From a bacterium (GTDB taxonomy: Bacteria > Patescibacteriota > Minisyncoccia > Sungbacterales > GWA2-42-14), in NCBI GenBank assembly GCA_030649305.1, contig JAUSFV010000022.1, positions 1 to 37,279 of the forward strand: a stretch of DNA of 37,279 nt, in the 5' to 3' direction. Each line of letters opens with the position of its first letter. The stretch's first letter is position 1. The notes below the pieces were generated by a model, which saw only the letters and a list, made by a program, of their open reading frames with translations, had not been told where the DNA came from and ran no database searches. Positions 22,081-30,595 of the stretch are shown one piece after another. Position numbers and translations under genes: made by a program.

Positions 22081-22956
22081 ATGTCAATCCCAGAAGTGCT
22101 TGAAATGATACGCGGACGCACTGCCGCGCGGCACCAAGCGAAAGAAGCGTTTGTCCGCCCCACCGACTTGCAATCAATCATGTTGGCACAGGCGGCACGC
22201 CTTGCGAAAAGCGCTCCCCACGGCACCACTATCGTAGCAATTGAATATAATGATGGTATCGTTATGGCGGCAGATCGCCTCGCAACGCAATACCACGGAG
22301 ATGTGTTTTCGCGTACCGAAATAAAATTACAGGATATTAATAAAAACGCGGTACTCGGTATTTGCGGGTCGCTTGCGTTCGCGCAACACGTCATTGAAGA
22401 CCTACAAAATGACTGCGATGTCATCTCGGCAAAAATCAAACGGCCGGTTTCTATTCAAGGCAAAAGCAACCGCTTGAAAAAAATTATCGCAGAAAATATT
22501 TTTGACCTGCCGTGGTATCAATTGATGGGCGTGTCATTCGGCGCGATTCTCGGCGGATATGACCGCCACGACGGAAAAATTATACTCTCTTTTGATACGG
22601 ACGGCGGCGTCTATCCGCACGAGAAATTCGCAACCGACGGGTCGGGATACTCGCAGGCGCGCGATTATATTCATGACCGCTTTCAATACGACCTCTCTCT
22701 TGAAGAGGCAACTGGTATTGCGATTGGCGCAATACGCCAAGCGGGGAAATTCGTGACCTCGGTGTCACACCCTCTTGACCCGCCCCCGACAGTCAAAGTT
22801 ATACATCAGGACGGCATCCTTGATGTATCGGAAGAATCAATTCTCCAGTGGATCCTGGAAACCGAAGAAGAAGAGGAGCAACATCTTTTTGGAAAACAAA
22901 ATCCGGAAGAGGGGCGTAACTCCGAAGAAGGAGGGGGCGATGGAACACCTGCTTGA
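22081..22956 (+). CDS. prcB: 20S proteasome beta-type subunit
   Basis: Predicted N-terminal threonine peptidase. A pro-region of 48 residues ends in SAPHG, and maturation before Thr49 would expose TTIVAIEYNDGIVMAADRLA. Thr1, Asp17 and, one residue later than usual, Lys34 of the mature chain (SRTEIKL) match the catalytic set. GICGSLA and DGSGYSQA match the loop around Gly47 and the conserved Ser-Gly-Ser-like region (ATDGSGYS). The acidic residue expected after the last core helix is not obvious (AIRQAGKFVTSVS). The HGTTIVA context resembles actinobacterial PrcB more than HslV. A Glu-rich tail of about 35 residues follows the core. The ATG follows AACGGAGGAAATT. It overlaps the alpha-like gene by 17 bases, in the actinobacterial beta-alpha order. 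Confidence 0.88.
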   Translation: MSIPEVLEMIRGRTAARHQAKEAFVRPTDLQSIMLAQAARLAKSAPHGTTIVAIEYNDGIVMAADRLATQYHGDVFSRTEIKLQDINKNAVLGICGSLAFAQHVIEDLQNDCDVISAKIKRPVSIQGKSNRLKKIIAENIFDLPWYQLMGVSFGAILGGYDRHDGKIILSFDTDGGVYPHEKFATDGSGYSQARDYIHDRFQYDLSLEEATGIAIGAIRQAGKFVTSVSHPLDPPPTVKVIHQDGILDVSEESILQWILETEEEEEQHLFGKQNPEEGRNSEEGGGDGTPA

Positions 22957-23578
22957 TCCCATCAGCATTCTAAAAAAGAAAGAAGAATATGCCCTTGAGG
23001 AACTCAAAAAAGACGAACCGATTGTACTTCTGACGTCTCCCCGCGCAATGTATTGCGCCTCAATAAGCAACTCTAAGGCGCATCAAAAAATAACGCCCCT
23101 CGCGGATTATCCGGGGGCTCGCATACTCCTCTGCGGACGGGGGAATCAATCTGACTTAATTGTATTTAAAAATGAAGTCCGGCGCGCCATCACAGCCTAC
23201 GAGCAGATGGTCCACGGAAAAGACCTGTCGGGGCGCCTTATTGCGTTTACCGCGGCAGAAATCCTTCGGAAACACTATCTGGAAGGACAAAAGGCCCTCT
23301 CGGTACAAGTGGCATTTGTTGACATTCTTGATCCGGAGGATCCCATATGCGCCATTTCATTTACGGGAGAACAATTCGTAGGAAACAATTTTCTCTTCAA
23401 TGCATCGGGAATCATGCCCATCACAGAACAACCCGAGACGCTTGAAGAAATGAAGGCCTATGCGAAAACCATATTCGGTGAACGCAAAGAGGGAACTATA
23501 TTCTGGAATTTCGAATTAACGATAACGCCCGAATCGCCAACACCGGAGCCCGAAACGCAGTCGGAAAAAAATAAATAA
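22940..23578 (+). CDS. prcA: Divergent 20S proteasome alpha-type subunit
   Basis: ATG at 22940 inside the end of the beta gene, after GAAGAAGGAGGGGGCG; 212 residues. No catalytic threonine is present. The pattern follows PrcA: an N-terminal helix (ISILKKKEEYALEELKK) that would shape the pore entry, EPIVLLTSPRAMYCASIS in place of the first beta strands, KITPLADYPGARILLCGRGNQSD for the strand and turn, then AITAYEQMVHGKDLSGRLIA (compare GYxxxRxDVTGRxLA) and KALSVQVAFVDI (compare PFEVEICVAEV). The C-terminal 25 residues are Pro/Glu-rich. Similarity is by pattern, not strict identity, but position and overlap with the beta gene support it. Confidence 0.75.
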   Translation: MEHLLDPISILKKKEEYALEELKKDEPIVLLTSPRAMYCASISNSKAHQKITPLADYPGARILLCGRGNQSDLIVFKNEVRRAITAYEQMVHGKDLSGRLIAFTAAEILRKHYLEGQKALSVQVAFVDILDPEDPICAISFTGEQFVGNNFLFNASGIMPITEQPETLEEMKAYAKTIFGERKEGTIFWNFELTITPESPTPEPETQSEKNK

Positions 23579-23579
23579 A

Positions 23580-23604
23580 AAAAGTGAGACAATGTCTCAC
23601 TTTT
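23580..23604. terminator. Bidirectional terminator between prcA and the AAA+ gene
   Basis: AAAGTGAGAC, AAT loop, GTCTCACTTTT. It overlaps the stop codon of the convergent AAA+ gene. Confidence 0.85.
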
Positions 23605-25075
23605 ATTTTTGTTCTTTTCTGTTCCGTGTATCAGCCCGAAATACGGGTCTTTTTTCATTTTCCACCAAACCCATATCTACATGGAGAATATCGCCTTGAT
23701 GCAATTGTCCTGTTTGAATCATGGTATCAATGGGGTCTCTGATATAATGGCTGAGCTTTTTTTGAACGAGCCGCGCGCCTTCCTCCGGTTTATCTGTACT
23801 TTCCTTCCATAAAAAATCGATGATCGCTTCGCTCACGTAAAGCGTAATATCCATCTCTTTTTCAAAAAGAAGTTCCTGAAATTGGCTAATTTCCATTTTA
23901 ATAATTGCTTTAATTTGTTCGACGGTAAATTCACGCGCAACCACTATTTCGTTAATTCTACCCCGCATAGGCGCAAGAAACATATCGGTGATAGCATCAC
24001 GCGCCGCCGTATAGAGCGCTTGCTGTTTTTCCTCAAAACTCGCTTCACGCTCAATGCGAAACCCCGGCGGCTTTCGTCCGCGCATGATCGCTTCCATTTC
24101 TTTATCGCCCTTATTGGAAGTCATACCAACAATCGTTTCCGAAAAATCAGTCACCGTTCCGTTTTGAAGCGTAATACGCCTACGGTCGAGGATCTCATAA
24201 AAAATATTGGTAAACGCAGGGTGGGCCTTATCCACTTCATCGGCAAGCATTATTGCGCGTTTATGAACCTCGGGATTGAAAGAAAGGTCCTGTCCCGTTT
24301 CCATACTCAGATACATACTAATCCAATCGATCTTGCCATAAATTCCCGCAAGAACCGTGGTATATTGCGCAATCCTTATTTTCGCATTATGCGCAATTTC
24401 GGCAATCAAAAGTTCCTGATTGCTTGATTTGGCGTCCCGTCTCTCCGTGGGGAAATCATTTTTTGCCTCAAGCGCGCTGACAGCGTCCGAAAGTGTTCTT
24501 AAGCGATACGAATAAATCTCTTCCTGATTCTGAAATTGCAATAAGGCATCCTTGGCTTCTTGCGGTGTCATAGTAATCCCGTTGGTTTTCGTAGGTGTCT
24601 TTTCCGCGGCATCACGCAATACCTTAAAATAATGATACTTCCCGATATTCCACGGAGAAAGCATGGGAAAAGGGCCTCGCTCATCAATATTAGAGCCGAC
24701 ATAGCCCGGAGGAGAACCAATGAGTTTTGAAATCGCATGCTCCTCCCGATATTCTTGCCCCGAGAGTTTCGTCATGGCGCGTTTTTCTCCGAAAAGAAAC
24801 TGTGCCATCAACTCAAAAATCATGGTCTTGCCGGTACCGCTTGGCCCAAGGACGAGAATGGAACGAATGGGTTGGTCAGGATTGCGAAGCGTTCCTTCAA
24901 ATCGCCCCATCGCATGAACCGCGGCGCGCTGAAGACGCTCCTGTCCGATCATGCGCGGTTTTTGGAGAAATTCAGAAAATGCGCGTGCCGTTGCATTCAA
25001 CGCTTCGGGATTTAATTGTACCAGACGGGATACCTCAAGGGCTGTTTCCTCGGGTTTATGCTTTTCCTCTGACAT
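23603..25075 (-). CDS. Single-ring Clp/Hsp100-type AAA+ ATPase with inserted domain
   Basis: The start at 25075 follows AAGGAGAGAGAC; 490 residues. It has one ATPase module of the ClpB/ClpA second-ring type: Walker A GPSGTGKT (77-84), HAISKLIGSPPGYVG with the substrate-gripping GYVG pore loop (124-127), Walker B IMLADEVDKAHP (275-286), sensor 1 GMTSN (317-321), an arginine-finger region (RGRINEIV) and the sensor 2 GAR of the small domain. Between the pore loop and Walker B, where ClpB has about 25 residues, there are about 145, predicted mostly helical (KDALLQFQNQEEIYSYRLRT). There is no N-domain, first ring, ClpP-binding IGF-type loop that I can see, or HbYX tail. It converges with the proteasome genes, so it is a candidate unfoldase for them, but could also act alone. 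Confidence 0.8.
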   Translation of the reverse strand: MSEEKHKPEETALEVSRLVQLNPEALNATARAFSEFLQKPRMIGQERLQRAAVHAMGRFEGTLRNPDQPIRSILVLGPSGTGKTMIFELMAQFLFGEKRAMTKLSGQEYREEHAISKLIGSPPGYVGSNIDERGPFPMLSPWNIGKYHYFKVLRDAAEKTPTKTNGITMTPQEAKDALLQFQNQEEIYSYRLRTLSDAVSALEAKNDFPTERRDAKSSNQELLIAEIAHNAKIRIAQYTTVLAGIYGKIDWISMYLSMETGQDLSFNPEVHKRAIMLADEVDKAHPAFTNIFYEILDRRRITLQNGTVTDFSETIVGMTSNKGDKEMEAIMRGRKPPGFRIEREASFEEKQQALYTAARDAITDMFLAPMRGRINEIVVAREFTVEQIKAIIKMEISQFQELLFEKEMDITLYVSEAIIDFLWKESTDKPEEGARLVQKKLSHYIRDPIDTMIQTGQLHQGDILHVDMGLVENEKRPVFRADTRNRKEQK

Positions 25076-25240
25076 GTCTCTCTCCTTATTTTTAAAGCAA
25101 CTTCTTTCAGTATAACAGGACAAAGCGCATTATTGGAATGCTTGACTTTCTTATCTGAATCACGCTTGGTATATCCGCCAGAGGCGGATATTTTCGTGTC
25201 CCGCAATTCGCCCAAACTTCATTTAAGCGAATTAAGGACG

Positions 25241-25269
25241 AAAATAAAAAAGGCCGAAGTTCGGCCTTT
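25241..25269 (-). terminator. Terminator of the metallophosphoesterase-like gene
   Basis: AAAGGCCGAA/TTCGGCCTTT stem with the minus-strand T-run at 25241-25251. Confidence 0.8.
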
Positions 25270-25293
25270 GAGAAATTATGCTTTTTCCGATAT

Positions 25294-27915
25294 TTACAAA
25301 GCATTCGGAAAGAGCTGTTTAACATTGATTCGCCAAGGATTCTTCAAATATCTGAAGAAAACCTCATAGGTGAACCTGGTAATCACGATGGGTCCTTTTC
25401 GGTCTTTCGGCACCCCGATTACTTTTGTACCGATATCGCCAAGACCAAAGTCAAGCGATTCCGCGAAAGGACTTCTGAATTCCTGCGCGGGGCTTATTGA
25501 ATAGAGGGAGCCCCGAGAAATAAATGTGGTATCCCGATCAATATGGCCCGCGAGCTCCAGAGCGAAACGGCCTTCATACAGGGGATCAGTCGGACCCCGT
25601 TCTGAACGCGCTCTTCGCAAAGATTTTACCGGCAAACCTTTTGAAGAAGTGCCCTGGCCTGACGGCTTATGCTTCGCGGAAAGACAGTACGGAAAGATTT
25701 TCTTAAGCTCCGCTTTGGAAAGCTTCGCGATATCTTCCCGCTTCATGCCATCCGGCAGAATGCCAAACGCCCCGAGAGCGCCGGAAACGCCGGAGATTTT
25801 CTCCGCAACTACCAGACGGTCCAAATCTTCATCGGTAAAACCCGCGCACTTCCGAAGCATTTTTATCAACGCCTCTCTCACAATTTCAGACTCTTCAAAA
25901 TGTTTTCCAACACCGCCGGAGTTCTTCCGACCGGTATTGCCAAAGTGATTTCCGCCAACGGCGGTAATAACACCCGCTTTCTCAATAAATTCCAAACGCA
26001 CTCTGCGGGCATTATTCAGCACCATGCAAAAATATTTAGCACCGCCAATAATAGCCCGAACCTCATAATTCTTGAGCTGATGGTCAACTCTCGGCGTACC
26101 GCCCAAAAACGAATTGAGCTCGGCAAGACGACCAACCTTCTCCGCTTTTTGATCGCCAGTCAGCCCCGCGTCACGAAGAATTGTATCTATATCCGCCACA
26201 AGCTCGTGAGTGATTCTATAATCCTCGGGAATCTCCAGGTGATATTCATGATTTTCTCCCTGAACGATGTCTCCGAGATTAACATAATGATGAATGGGTG
26301 CGGCAATTTTCACAAAGAAATCGTGGTGTACTGCGTACAGGGGTTTTTTGGACGGAAACCCGGGAACACTGTAGTAAGCCTGATGATGCGCGCCTTCCTG
26401 CATGTCACCTTCGTGTTCTCCGTAAATTTGGTAAGAGCCAAGAACGAGTTTTTCAATTTCCTCATTTTTCTCGAAAATCGTTTCATCAGCAAGATTGTTT
26501 GATGACCAAAAACGCGATTGCGGGAATTCCGAAGGCCAGCAGTAACTAAGCATTCCGGAGGTGAAATCCTCGTCATTAATCAACTTCGTAATTTCGGTTC
26601 CGATTTTGATACCACGCGCAGTTATTTTTTCAATGTAATCGTTATCAAGACACGTCGGCAGCTGCACGATAGCGACCTCGGCAATTTCCCGAGGCAGGCC
26701 GTCGGCTTTCGGATATTTAATTGAAAAATCGGTTGGCGCCAAGTTCAGCCCGCCGATAAGAATCAGGTCGGGCTGGCGCTTTCCATTTTTCTGCTCTTTC
26801 TGAATTTTTTTCGAGAGCTTATCAATAAAGACATCGGTCGTGGAATCGGTGTCCTTTTGTACCACACTGATCACTTTATCGCCAACCTTCACAAAACACT
26901 TTCCTGTTGAGATAACCCTAGCATTTGGGACGGCCTCTTCAATCATCTGCTTAAGCCGCAGCTGGCCTTCAAAAAACCAACGCTTGATATCTGCGGCATC
27001 ACAGGTGGTGGCTCTGGTATTTTCAAGTTCTCCGATAACATCCCTTAGCTTTGCCTCGGTTTCGGGAAAAGATACCTGTTCTTCTTGAAGACGAACCTGA
27101 AGCTTCGCGATGCTTTCAAGAATTACCCGACGGTTATTTTCTCGTTCATCCGACGGAGCAACCCGATCCAGTCCTTGCAATGCTTCTGTATCTTTAGCAA
27201 TTGCTTTCTGAAGCAAGCCCATTTGTTTAGCCGCGCTCTTCACCCCCGCTCGAAGAAAACTTCGTTCCATGCGAAGTTTTTCTTGTTTTTCAGCAACAAC
27301 CTTACGCGTATGCTCATCAACCCAAAACTGAATGATTTCTTCTTCACATTTGCCAAAGGGACAATAGATAGGACCGTTATAGAGGGGCTTACCCCCCTCA
27401 TCAAGCGACGCCTTCTTCAGCATTTCAATCCGATCTTTGATGCGATTCTCAACACTGATGAAATTCGCCTCACGATCTTCTTCCATGTTGAGTTCAGAAA
27501 GAGTAATGGGCTTTGTTTGCTCAACCAGCGCCCTATGGACCCGCAGCTTTGAATATTTTTTTGTATCAACGTGAATAAGATTCCCGGTCACGAGCACCAC
27601 CGGCGCGCCAACCACATCAGCGTGCCGACGATGAACTTCCGCAAGACGAAGGGCGTTTGAAAACGGATTGCGATACGGATGAGTATCCGCGCAAACGCCG
27701 ATCATCGGAGTGTTGATAGCGTGAATGATAGGCATCAAACTCTTAGGCGTTTCAATAACAAGCGGATTCTCAAGCGTGGTTTCTCCAACGATTGCCGGAA
27801 AAACCGACGTTTCAATCACGTATGCTACAGAAGAATTTTTCTTCCGTTCTTTCTTTACCCCTACCCGCTTCTGTTCGCGACCACCCGACTTTCGTTTCTC
27901 TGACTTTTTCGCCAT
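25294..27915 (-). CDS. Very large metallophosphoesterase-like protein, 873 residues
   Basis: The ATG follows AAAGGAGGAACTCC. The N-terminus is a Lys/Arg-rich tail (1-27). MIGVCADTHPYRNPF (71-84) resembles the D-x-H metal motif of calcineurin-like phosphoesterases, and VVLVTGNLIHVDT (106-118) the usual GD motif, with Asn for Asp. A strongly charged coiled coil follows (about 205-310). Further on, HHYVNLGDIVQGENHEYH (about 545) and VITAVGGNHFGNTG (about 655) could be the true GD and GNH motifs. Near the C-terminus, ALELAGHIDRDTTF may give the last metal His. If so the phosphoesterase domain is split or duplicated. I do not recognise a named family. It is followed by the AAA+ gene and preceded by the HIT gene on the same strand, each with its own terminator or promoter region. 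Confidence 0.6.
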   Translation of the reverse strand: MAKKSEKRKSGGREQKRVGVKKERKKNSSVAYVIETSVFPAIVGETTLENPLVIETPKSLMPIIHAINTPMIGVCADTHPYRNPFSNALRLAEVHRRHADVVGAPVVLVTGNLIHVDTKKYSKLRVHRALVEQTKPITLSELNMEEDREANFISVENRIKDRIEMLKKASLDEGGKPLYNGPIYCPFGKCEEEIIQFWVDEHTRKVVAEKQEKLRMERSFLRAGVKSAAKQMGLLQKAIAKDTEALQGLDRVAPSDERENNRRVILESIAKLQVRLQEEQVSFPETEAKLRDVIGELENTRATTCDAADIKRWFFEGQLRLKQMIEEAVPNARVISTGKCFVKVGDKVISVVQKDTDSTTDVFIDKLSKKIQKEQKNGKRQPDLILIGGLNLAPTDFSIKYPKADGLPREIAEVAIVQLPTCLDNDYIEKITARGIKIGTEITKLINDEDFTSGMLSYCWPSEFPQSRFWSSNNLADETIFEKNEEIEKLVLGSYQIYGEHEGDMQEGAHHQAYYSVPGFPSKKPLYAVHHDFFVKIAAPIHHYVNLGDIVQGENHEYHLEIPEDYRITHELVADIDTILRDAGLTGDQKAEKVGRLAELNSFLGGTPRVDHQLKNYEVRAIIGGAKYFCMVLNNARRVRLEFIEKAGVITAVGGNHFGNTGRKNSGGVGKHFEESEIVREALIKMLRKCAGFTDEDLDRLVVAEKISGVSGALGAFGILPDGMKREDIAKLSKAELKKIFPYCLSAKHKPSGQGTSSKGLPVKSLRRARSERGPTDPLYEGRFALELAGHIDRDTTFISRGSLYSISPAQEFRSPFAESLDFGLGDIGTKVIGVPKDRKGPIVITRFTYEVFFRYLKNPWRINVKQLFPNAL

Positions 27916-27998
27916 GGAGTTCCTCCTTTGTATACGGCTCTCTGGAGCCTGTCAAAGATCAAGTACTATACTAAGTATCACAAGAAACAAAGCAACAC

Positions 27999-28040
27999 AA
28001 CAACTTCCGCTCATAGAATTTTGTTGCATAATATAAAAAC
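27999..28040 (-). promoter_or_regulatory. Shared 42-bp upstream element, copy A
   Basis: 33 of 42 bases match 28843-28884. It lies 84 bases ahead of the large phosphoesterase-like gene. On the minus strand it holds an ATATTATGCAA core just after a terminator. Probably a promoter or operator shared with the HIT gene. Confidence 0.45.
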
Positions 28041-28062
28041 CGCTCCGACTACGGTCGGAGCG
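28034..28062 (-). terminator. Terminator of the HIT gene
   Basis: CGCTCCGAC, TACG loop, GTCGGAGCG, then T5 on the minus strand. Confidence 0.85.
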
Positions 28063-28073
28063 ACTTTGTTCAT

Positions 28074-28775
28074 TTATGAAAAATAGGGCTTCAGGCGGGT
28101 AACGGTCCCCGACCCTAGTTGTTTATCCAATTCCGGGTCCATGGTGCGCCAGTTTGCGCGCTCCGGCCTACCGAGAAGCTCTGCGGCAATAATACGGAGA
28201 TACTGAAGGGGTGCCGGAGGATTCCAACAAACCATTGGCCGACCAATTGTCGTTGTCCAAAAAAGATACGGTTCCTGACGCTTTTTATAAATTTCGTACA
28301 GATGCACATACGTGTTACCCAAGCTCACATGCACATAACCATCCCGCTGAAGATGCGCATCATAAGATAGTTCTTGTATTTCTGCTGTCGGAAAGTCCGC
28401 ACGTATCTTTGGAGAGAGGTCAATAACCGCGGGCAAAAGATGGAGATGCGCGTGTTTTATGGTCTGCCCAACGATGCCATGCTCAAATATAGTTACCGGG
28501 CAAAATCTTATTGAAGCACTATACTTATGCTTATATTCGGAAGCAAGCGCGGTGTATGCTTCTTGAAGCGCAGTAACCATGGAGCCCATTTCGTGACTCG
28601 GAAGTGCGGCCATGCACGAAATATGTTTTTTGGGGACCACCAATACATACCCGCCATCTGTTATCTGGCCAAGCGTGGCAATAATATTGTATTCTTCGTT
28701 TTCAACAACACTATGTTCAGCAACAAGACGTTCTTCAAATTGAGTTCGGTCGCAAAAAACGCAATCATTCTTCAT
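28074..28775 (-). CDS. HIT-family (histidine triad) nucleotide hydrolase/transferase-like protein
   Basis: The N-terminal 120 residues are a HIT domain. CVFCDR (5-10) is the usual start, GGYVLVVPKKHI the central strand, and KHAHLHLLP (107-115) the His triad with H108, H110 and H112; the last His is followed by LP as in bacterial members. A second part of about 110 residues (YVHVSLGNTYVHLYEIYKKR, then RPMVCWNPPAPLQYLRIIAAEL) is not typical of small HIT proteins; total length 233. Family members split nucleoside phosphoramidates or dinucleotides. The ATG follows AGAGGAGGCGAC. The shared upstream element links it to the large phosphoesterase-like gene. Confidence 0.82.
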   Translation of the reverse strand: MKNDCVFCDRTQFEERLVAEHSVVENEEYNIIATLGQITDGGYVLVVPKKHISCMAALPSHEMGSMVTALQEAYTALASEYKHKYSASIRFCPVTIFEHGIVGQTIKHAHLHLLPAVIDLSPKIRADFPTAEIQELSYDAHLQRDGYVHVSLGNTYVHLYEIYKKRQEPYLFWTTTIGRPMVCWNPPAPLQYLRIIAAELLGRPERANWRTMDPELDKQLGSGTVTRLKPYFS

Positions 28776-28842
28776 GTCGCCTCCTCCTCTATTTCAAATT
28801 CAAAGACCAACGCATCCTATTATTACAATGCTATCACGTTAT

Positions 28843-28884
28843 CACAACTTCCTTTTCAAAAATTTTATTGCATAATATCAAAAC
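28843..28884 (-). promoter_or_regulatory. Shared 42-bp upstream element, copy B
   Basis: Same as copy A; 68 bases ahead of the HIT gene and directly after a terminator. Confidence 0.45.
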
Positions 28885-28906
28885 GCCCCAATACATTGGG
28901 GCGTTT
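28881..28906. terminator. Terminator of guaB
   Basis: AAACGCCCCAAT, AC, ATTGGGGCGTTT; symmetric, T-rich on both sides. Confidence 0.85.
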
Positions 28907-28978
28907 GAAAAAACATGCGTTATAACAGCGATAGCAAGTATGGCTACATTTTCGAAAAATCAAAACAAGGGGGGTGAA

Positions 28979-30520
28979 TTATGCTTCGTGGGGAGCGTTC
29001 TCATTTCTCGCATTCGGGCTTTGATACGCAAAACTCGCGTTCTGGCGCAACTCATCAATCGTACGACATCCCGCATACGACATCCCCGACTGAAATGCCT
29101 CAAGAAACGATTTTAATACAGGACCCACTTCACCGCGGTACGGAATTTTTTTTGAAACACCCTCGGGAGTGCGTACTTCCGCGACACCCGCCCCCTCAAC
29201 CGACCCTAAACCGGCTTCTGCCGGTCGGGGAACGCGGTCCTGCCGTTCAATCTGAAATTCAAACGATGCCGAGCCGTGATAAAACTTATATGCCTTGCCA
29301 TCTTCATAGATAATCGTGCCGGGCGTTTCTTTCGTTCCCGCGAGCATCCCGCCCGTCATAAAGGTGGAAGCCCCCGCGGCAATCGCTTTGACGGGATCAG
29401 CGGGGATCCTTCCGCCGCCATCCGCCATAATCGGAATACCATACTGCTCGCCAACCGCAGCACACGCAACTATGGCTGAAAGCTGGGGGATACCAACGCC
29501 CGCCACGAGACGCGTCTCGCACGCAGAACCCGGGCCAATACCAACTTTGACGCCATCAACCCCCGCATCCGCAAGCATCTTTACAGCATCCGGCGTATCT
29601 ACATTTCCCGCGATAACCTGCGCTTTCTCGCCAAAGGCCTTTTTAATTTCACGCACAATAACTTCGGTGGGCTTTGCGTTTCCCCGCGCCGTATCCACGA
29701 CGATCACATCCGCCCCCGCATCAAGCAATTTTTCCACACGGCGCAAAACATCGCGCGAGACGCCAACCGCGGCTGCCACCACAAGACTGCCGTTTGTATC
29801 TTTTGCCGCACGGGGAGATTTCTGAGCGCTCATCAAATCACGAAGGGTAATGAGGCCGCATACGACCCCCGACGAATCCACAAGCGGCAATTTTTCTTTA
29901 CGATTTTTTACAAGAAGTTTTTTAGCCTCATCAAGCGAAATATCGCACGAAGCAGTTACCAACCCTGCCGCCGTCATAACATCTGCCGCTTTTTTTGTTC
30001 CGTCATCCTCAAATGAAACATCGCGCTGGGAGATGATACCGATGAGCTTCTTTGAAGAATCCGTTACGAGAAACCCCGAAATCTGAAAACGCTCCATGCG
30101 TTCCTTAATTTCAGCAATCGAGGTTTCGGGCGGGATACAAAAAGGGTCGCGGATAACGCCGCTTTCCGTGCGTTTCACCTTTGCAACTTCTTCGGCCTGC
30201 AAAAACCGCTTACCCGCTTCATCAAAAGGAAAAAACTGGTGAATCACCCCAATTCCGCCCCAACGCGCCATGGTAATTGCCATATCCGCACCCGTAACGG
30301 TTGCCATATTGGATGATACAATCGGAAAATTGATTTTACAATTTCGCGTAATCTTCGTTGAAAAATCCTGTATCTCGCCCCGTCGTACAATGTCGGAATA
30401 GCGGTCAATAATTTCAACATCGTCAAAAACCAACGCTACGTCCTCGGGTAGATTTTTTTTACGAAACGCTTCCTCCGCAATTGCCGCGGTTTGTTGTTGG
30501 GAATAGATGAATGGTCTCAT
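28979..30520 (-). CDS. guaB: Inosine-5'-monophosphate dehydrogenase
   Basis: Oxidises IMP to XMP, the first committed step to GMP. The 513 residues contain the catalytic barrel, with a CBS-domain pair inserted at about 95-215 (IRDPFCIPPETSIAEIKERM; KAADVMTAAGLVTAS). VGIGPGSACETR carries the catalytic Cys near residue 333; the next residue is Glu where many bacterial enzymes have Thr. IMADGGGR and MTGGMLAGTKETPG are the phosphate-binding loops. The flap region (EGVSKKIPYRG) is present, which fits IMPDH better than GMP reductase. No Shine-Dalgarno precedes the ATG; the leader holds TCTAAA-type words. Confidence 0.95.
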   Translation of the reverse strand: MRPFIYSQQQTAAIAEEAFRKKNLPEDVALVFDDVEIIDRYSDIVRRGEIQDFSTKITRNCKINFPIVSSNMATVTGADMAITMARWGGIGVIHQFFPFDEAGKRFLQAEEVAKVKRTESGVIRDPFCIPPETSIAEIKERMERFQISGFLVTDSSKKLIGIISQRDVSFEDDGTKKAADVMTAAGLVTASCDISLDEAKKLLVKNRKEKLPLVDSSGVVCGLITLRDLMSAQKSPRAAKDTNGSLVVAAAVGVSRDVLRRVEKLLDAGADVIVVDTARGNAKPTEVIVREIKKAFGEKAQVIAGNVDTPDAVKMLADAGVDGVKVGIGPGSACETRLVAGVGIPQLSAIVACAAVGEQYGIPIMADGGGRIPADPVKAIAAGASTFMTGGMLAGTKETPGTIIYEDGKAYKFYHGSASFEFQIERQDRVPRPAEAGLGSVEGAGVAEVRTPEGVSKKIPYRGEVGPVLKSFLEAFQSGMSYAGCRTIDELRQNASFAYQSPNARNENAPHEA

Positions 30521-30527
30521 ATAAATA

Positions 30528-30568
30528 AAATTCTAAATCCTAATTTCTAAACTCTAAACAAATCACAA
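30528..30568. repeat. CTAAA/TTTCTAA word cluster in the guaB leader
   Basis: AATTCTAAATCCTAATTTC-type words, in tandem, between the guaB start codon and its promoter. Confidence 0.6.
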
Positions 30569-30595
30569 ATGTCAAGCTTTCGAAAGTCCTGTATT

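Noticed and set aside
23603-23650. HbYX gate-opening tail on the AAA+ protein
   Set aside because: The C-terminus ends in a charged sequence (TRNRKEQK) without hydrophobic-Tyr-X.
22081-25075. Pup or Pup-ligase genes beside the proteasome
   Set aside because: No small frame ending in GGQ/GGE and no ligase-like gene was seen in the window.
25669-26502. 277-codon open frame opposite the large phosphoesterase-like gene
   Set aside because: No ribosome binding site or recognisable motif; the opposite strand has a strong start signal and coherent protein.
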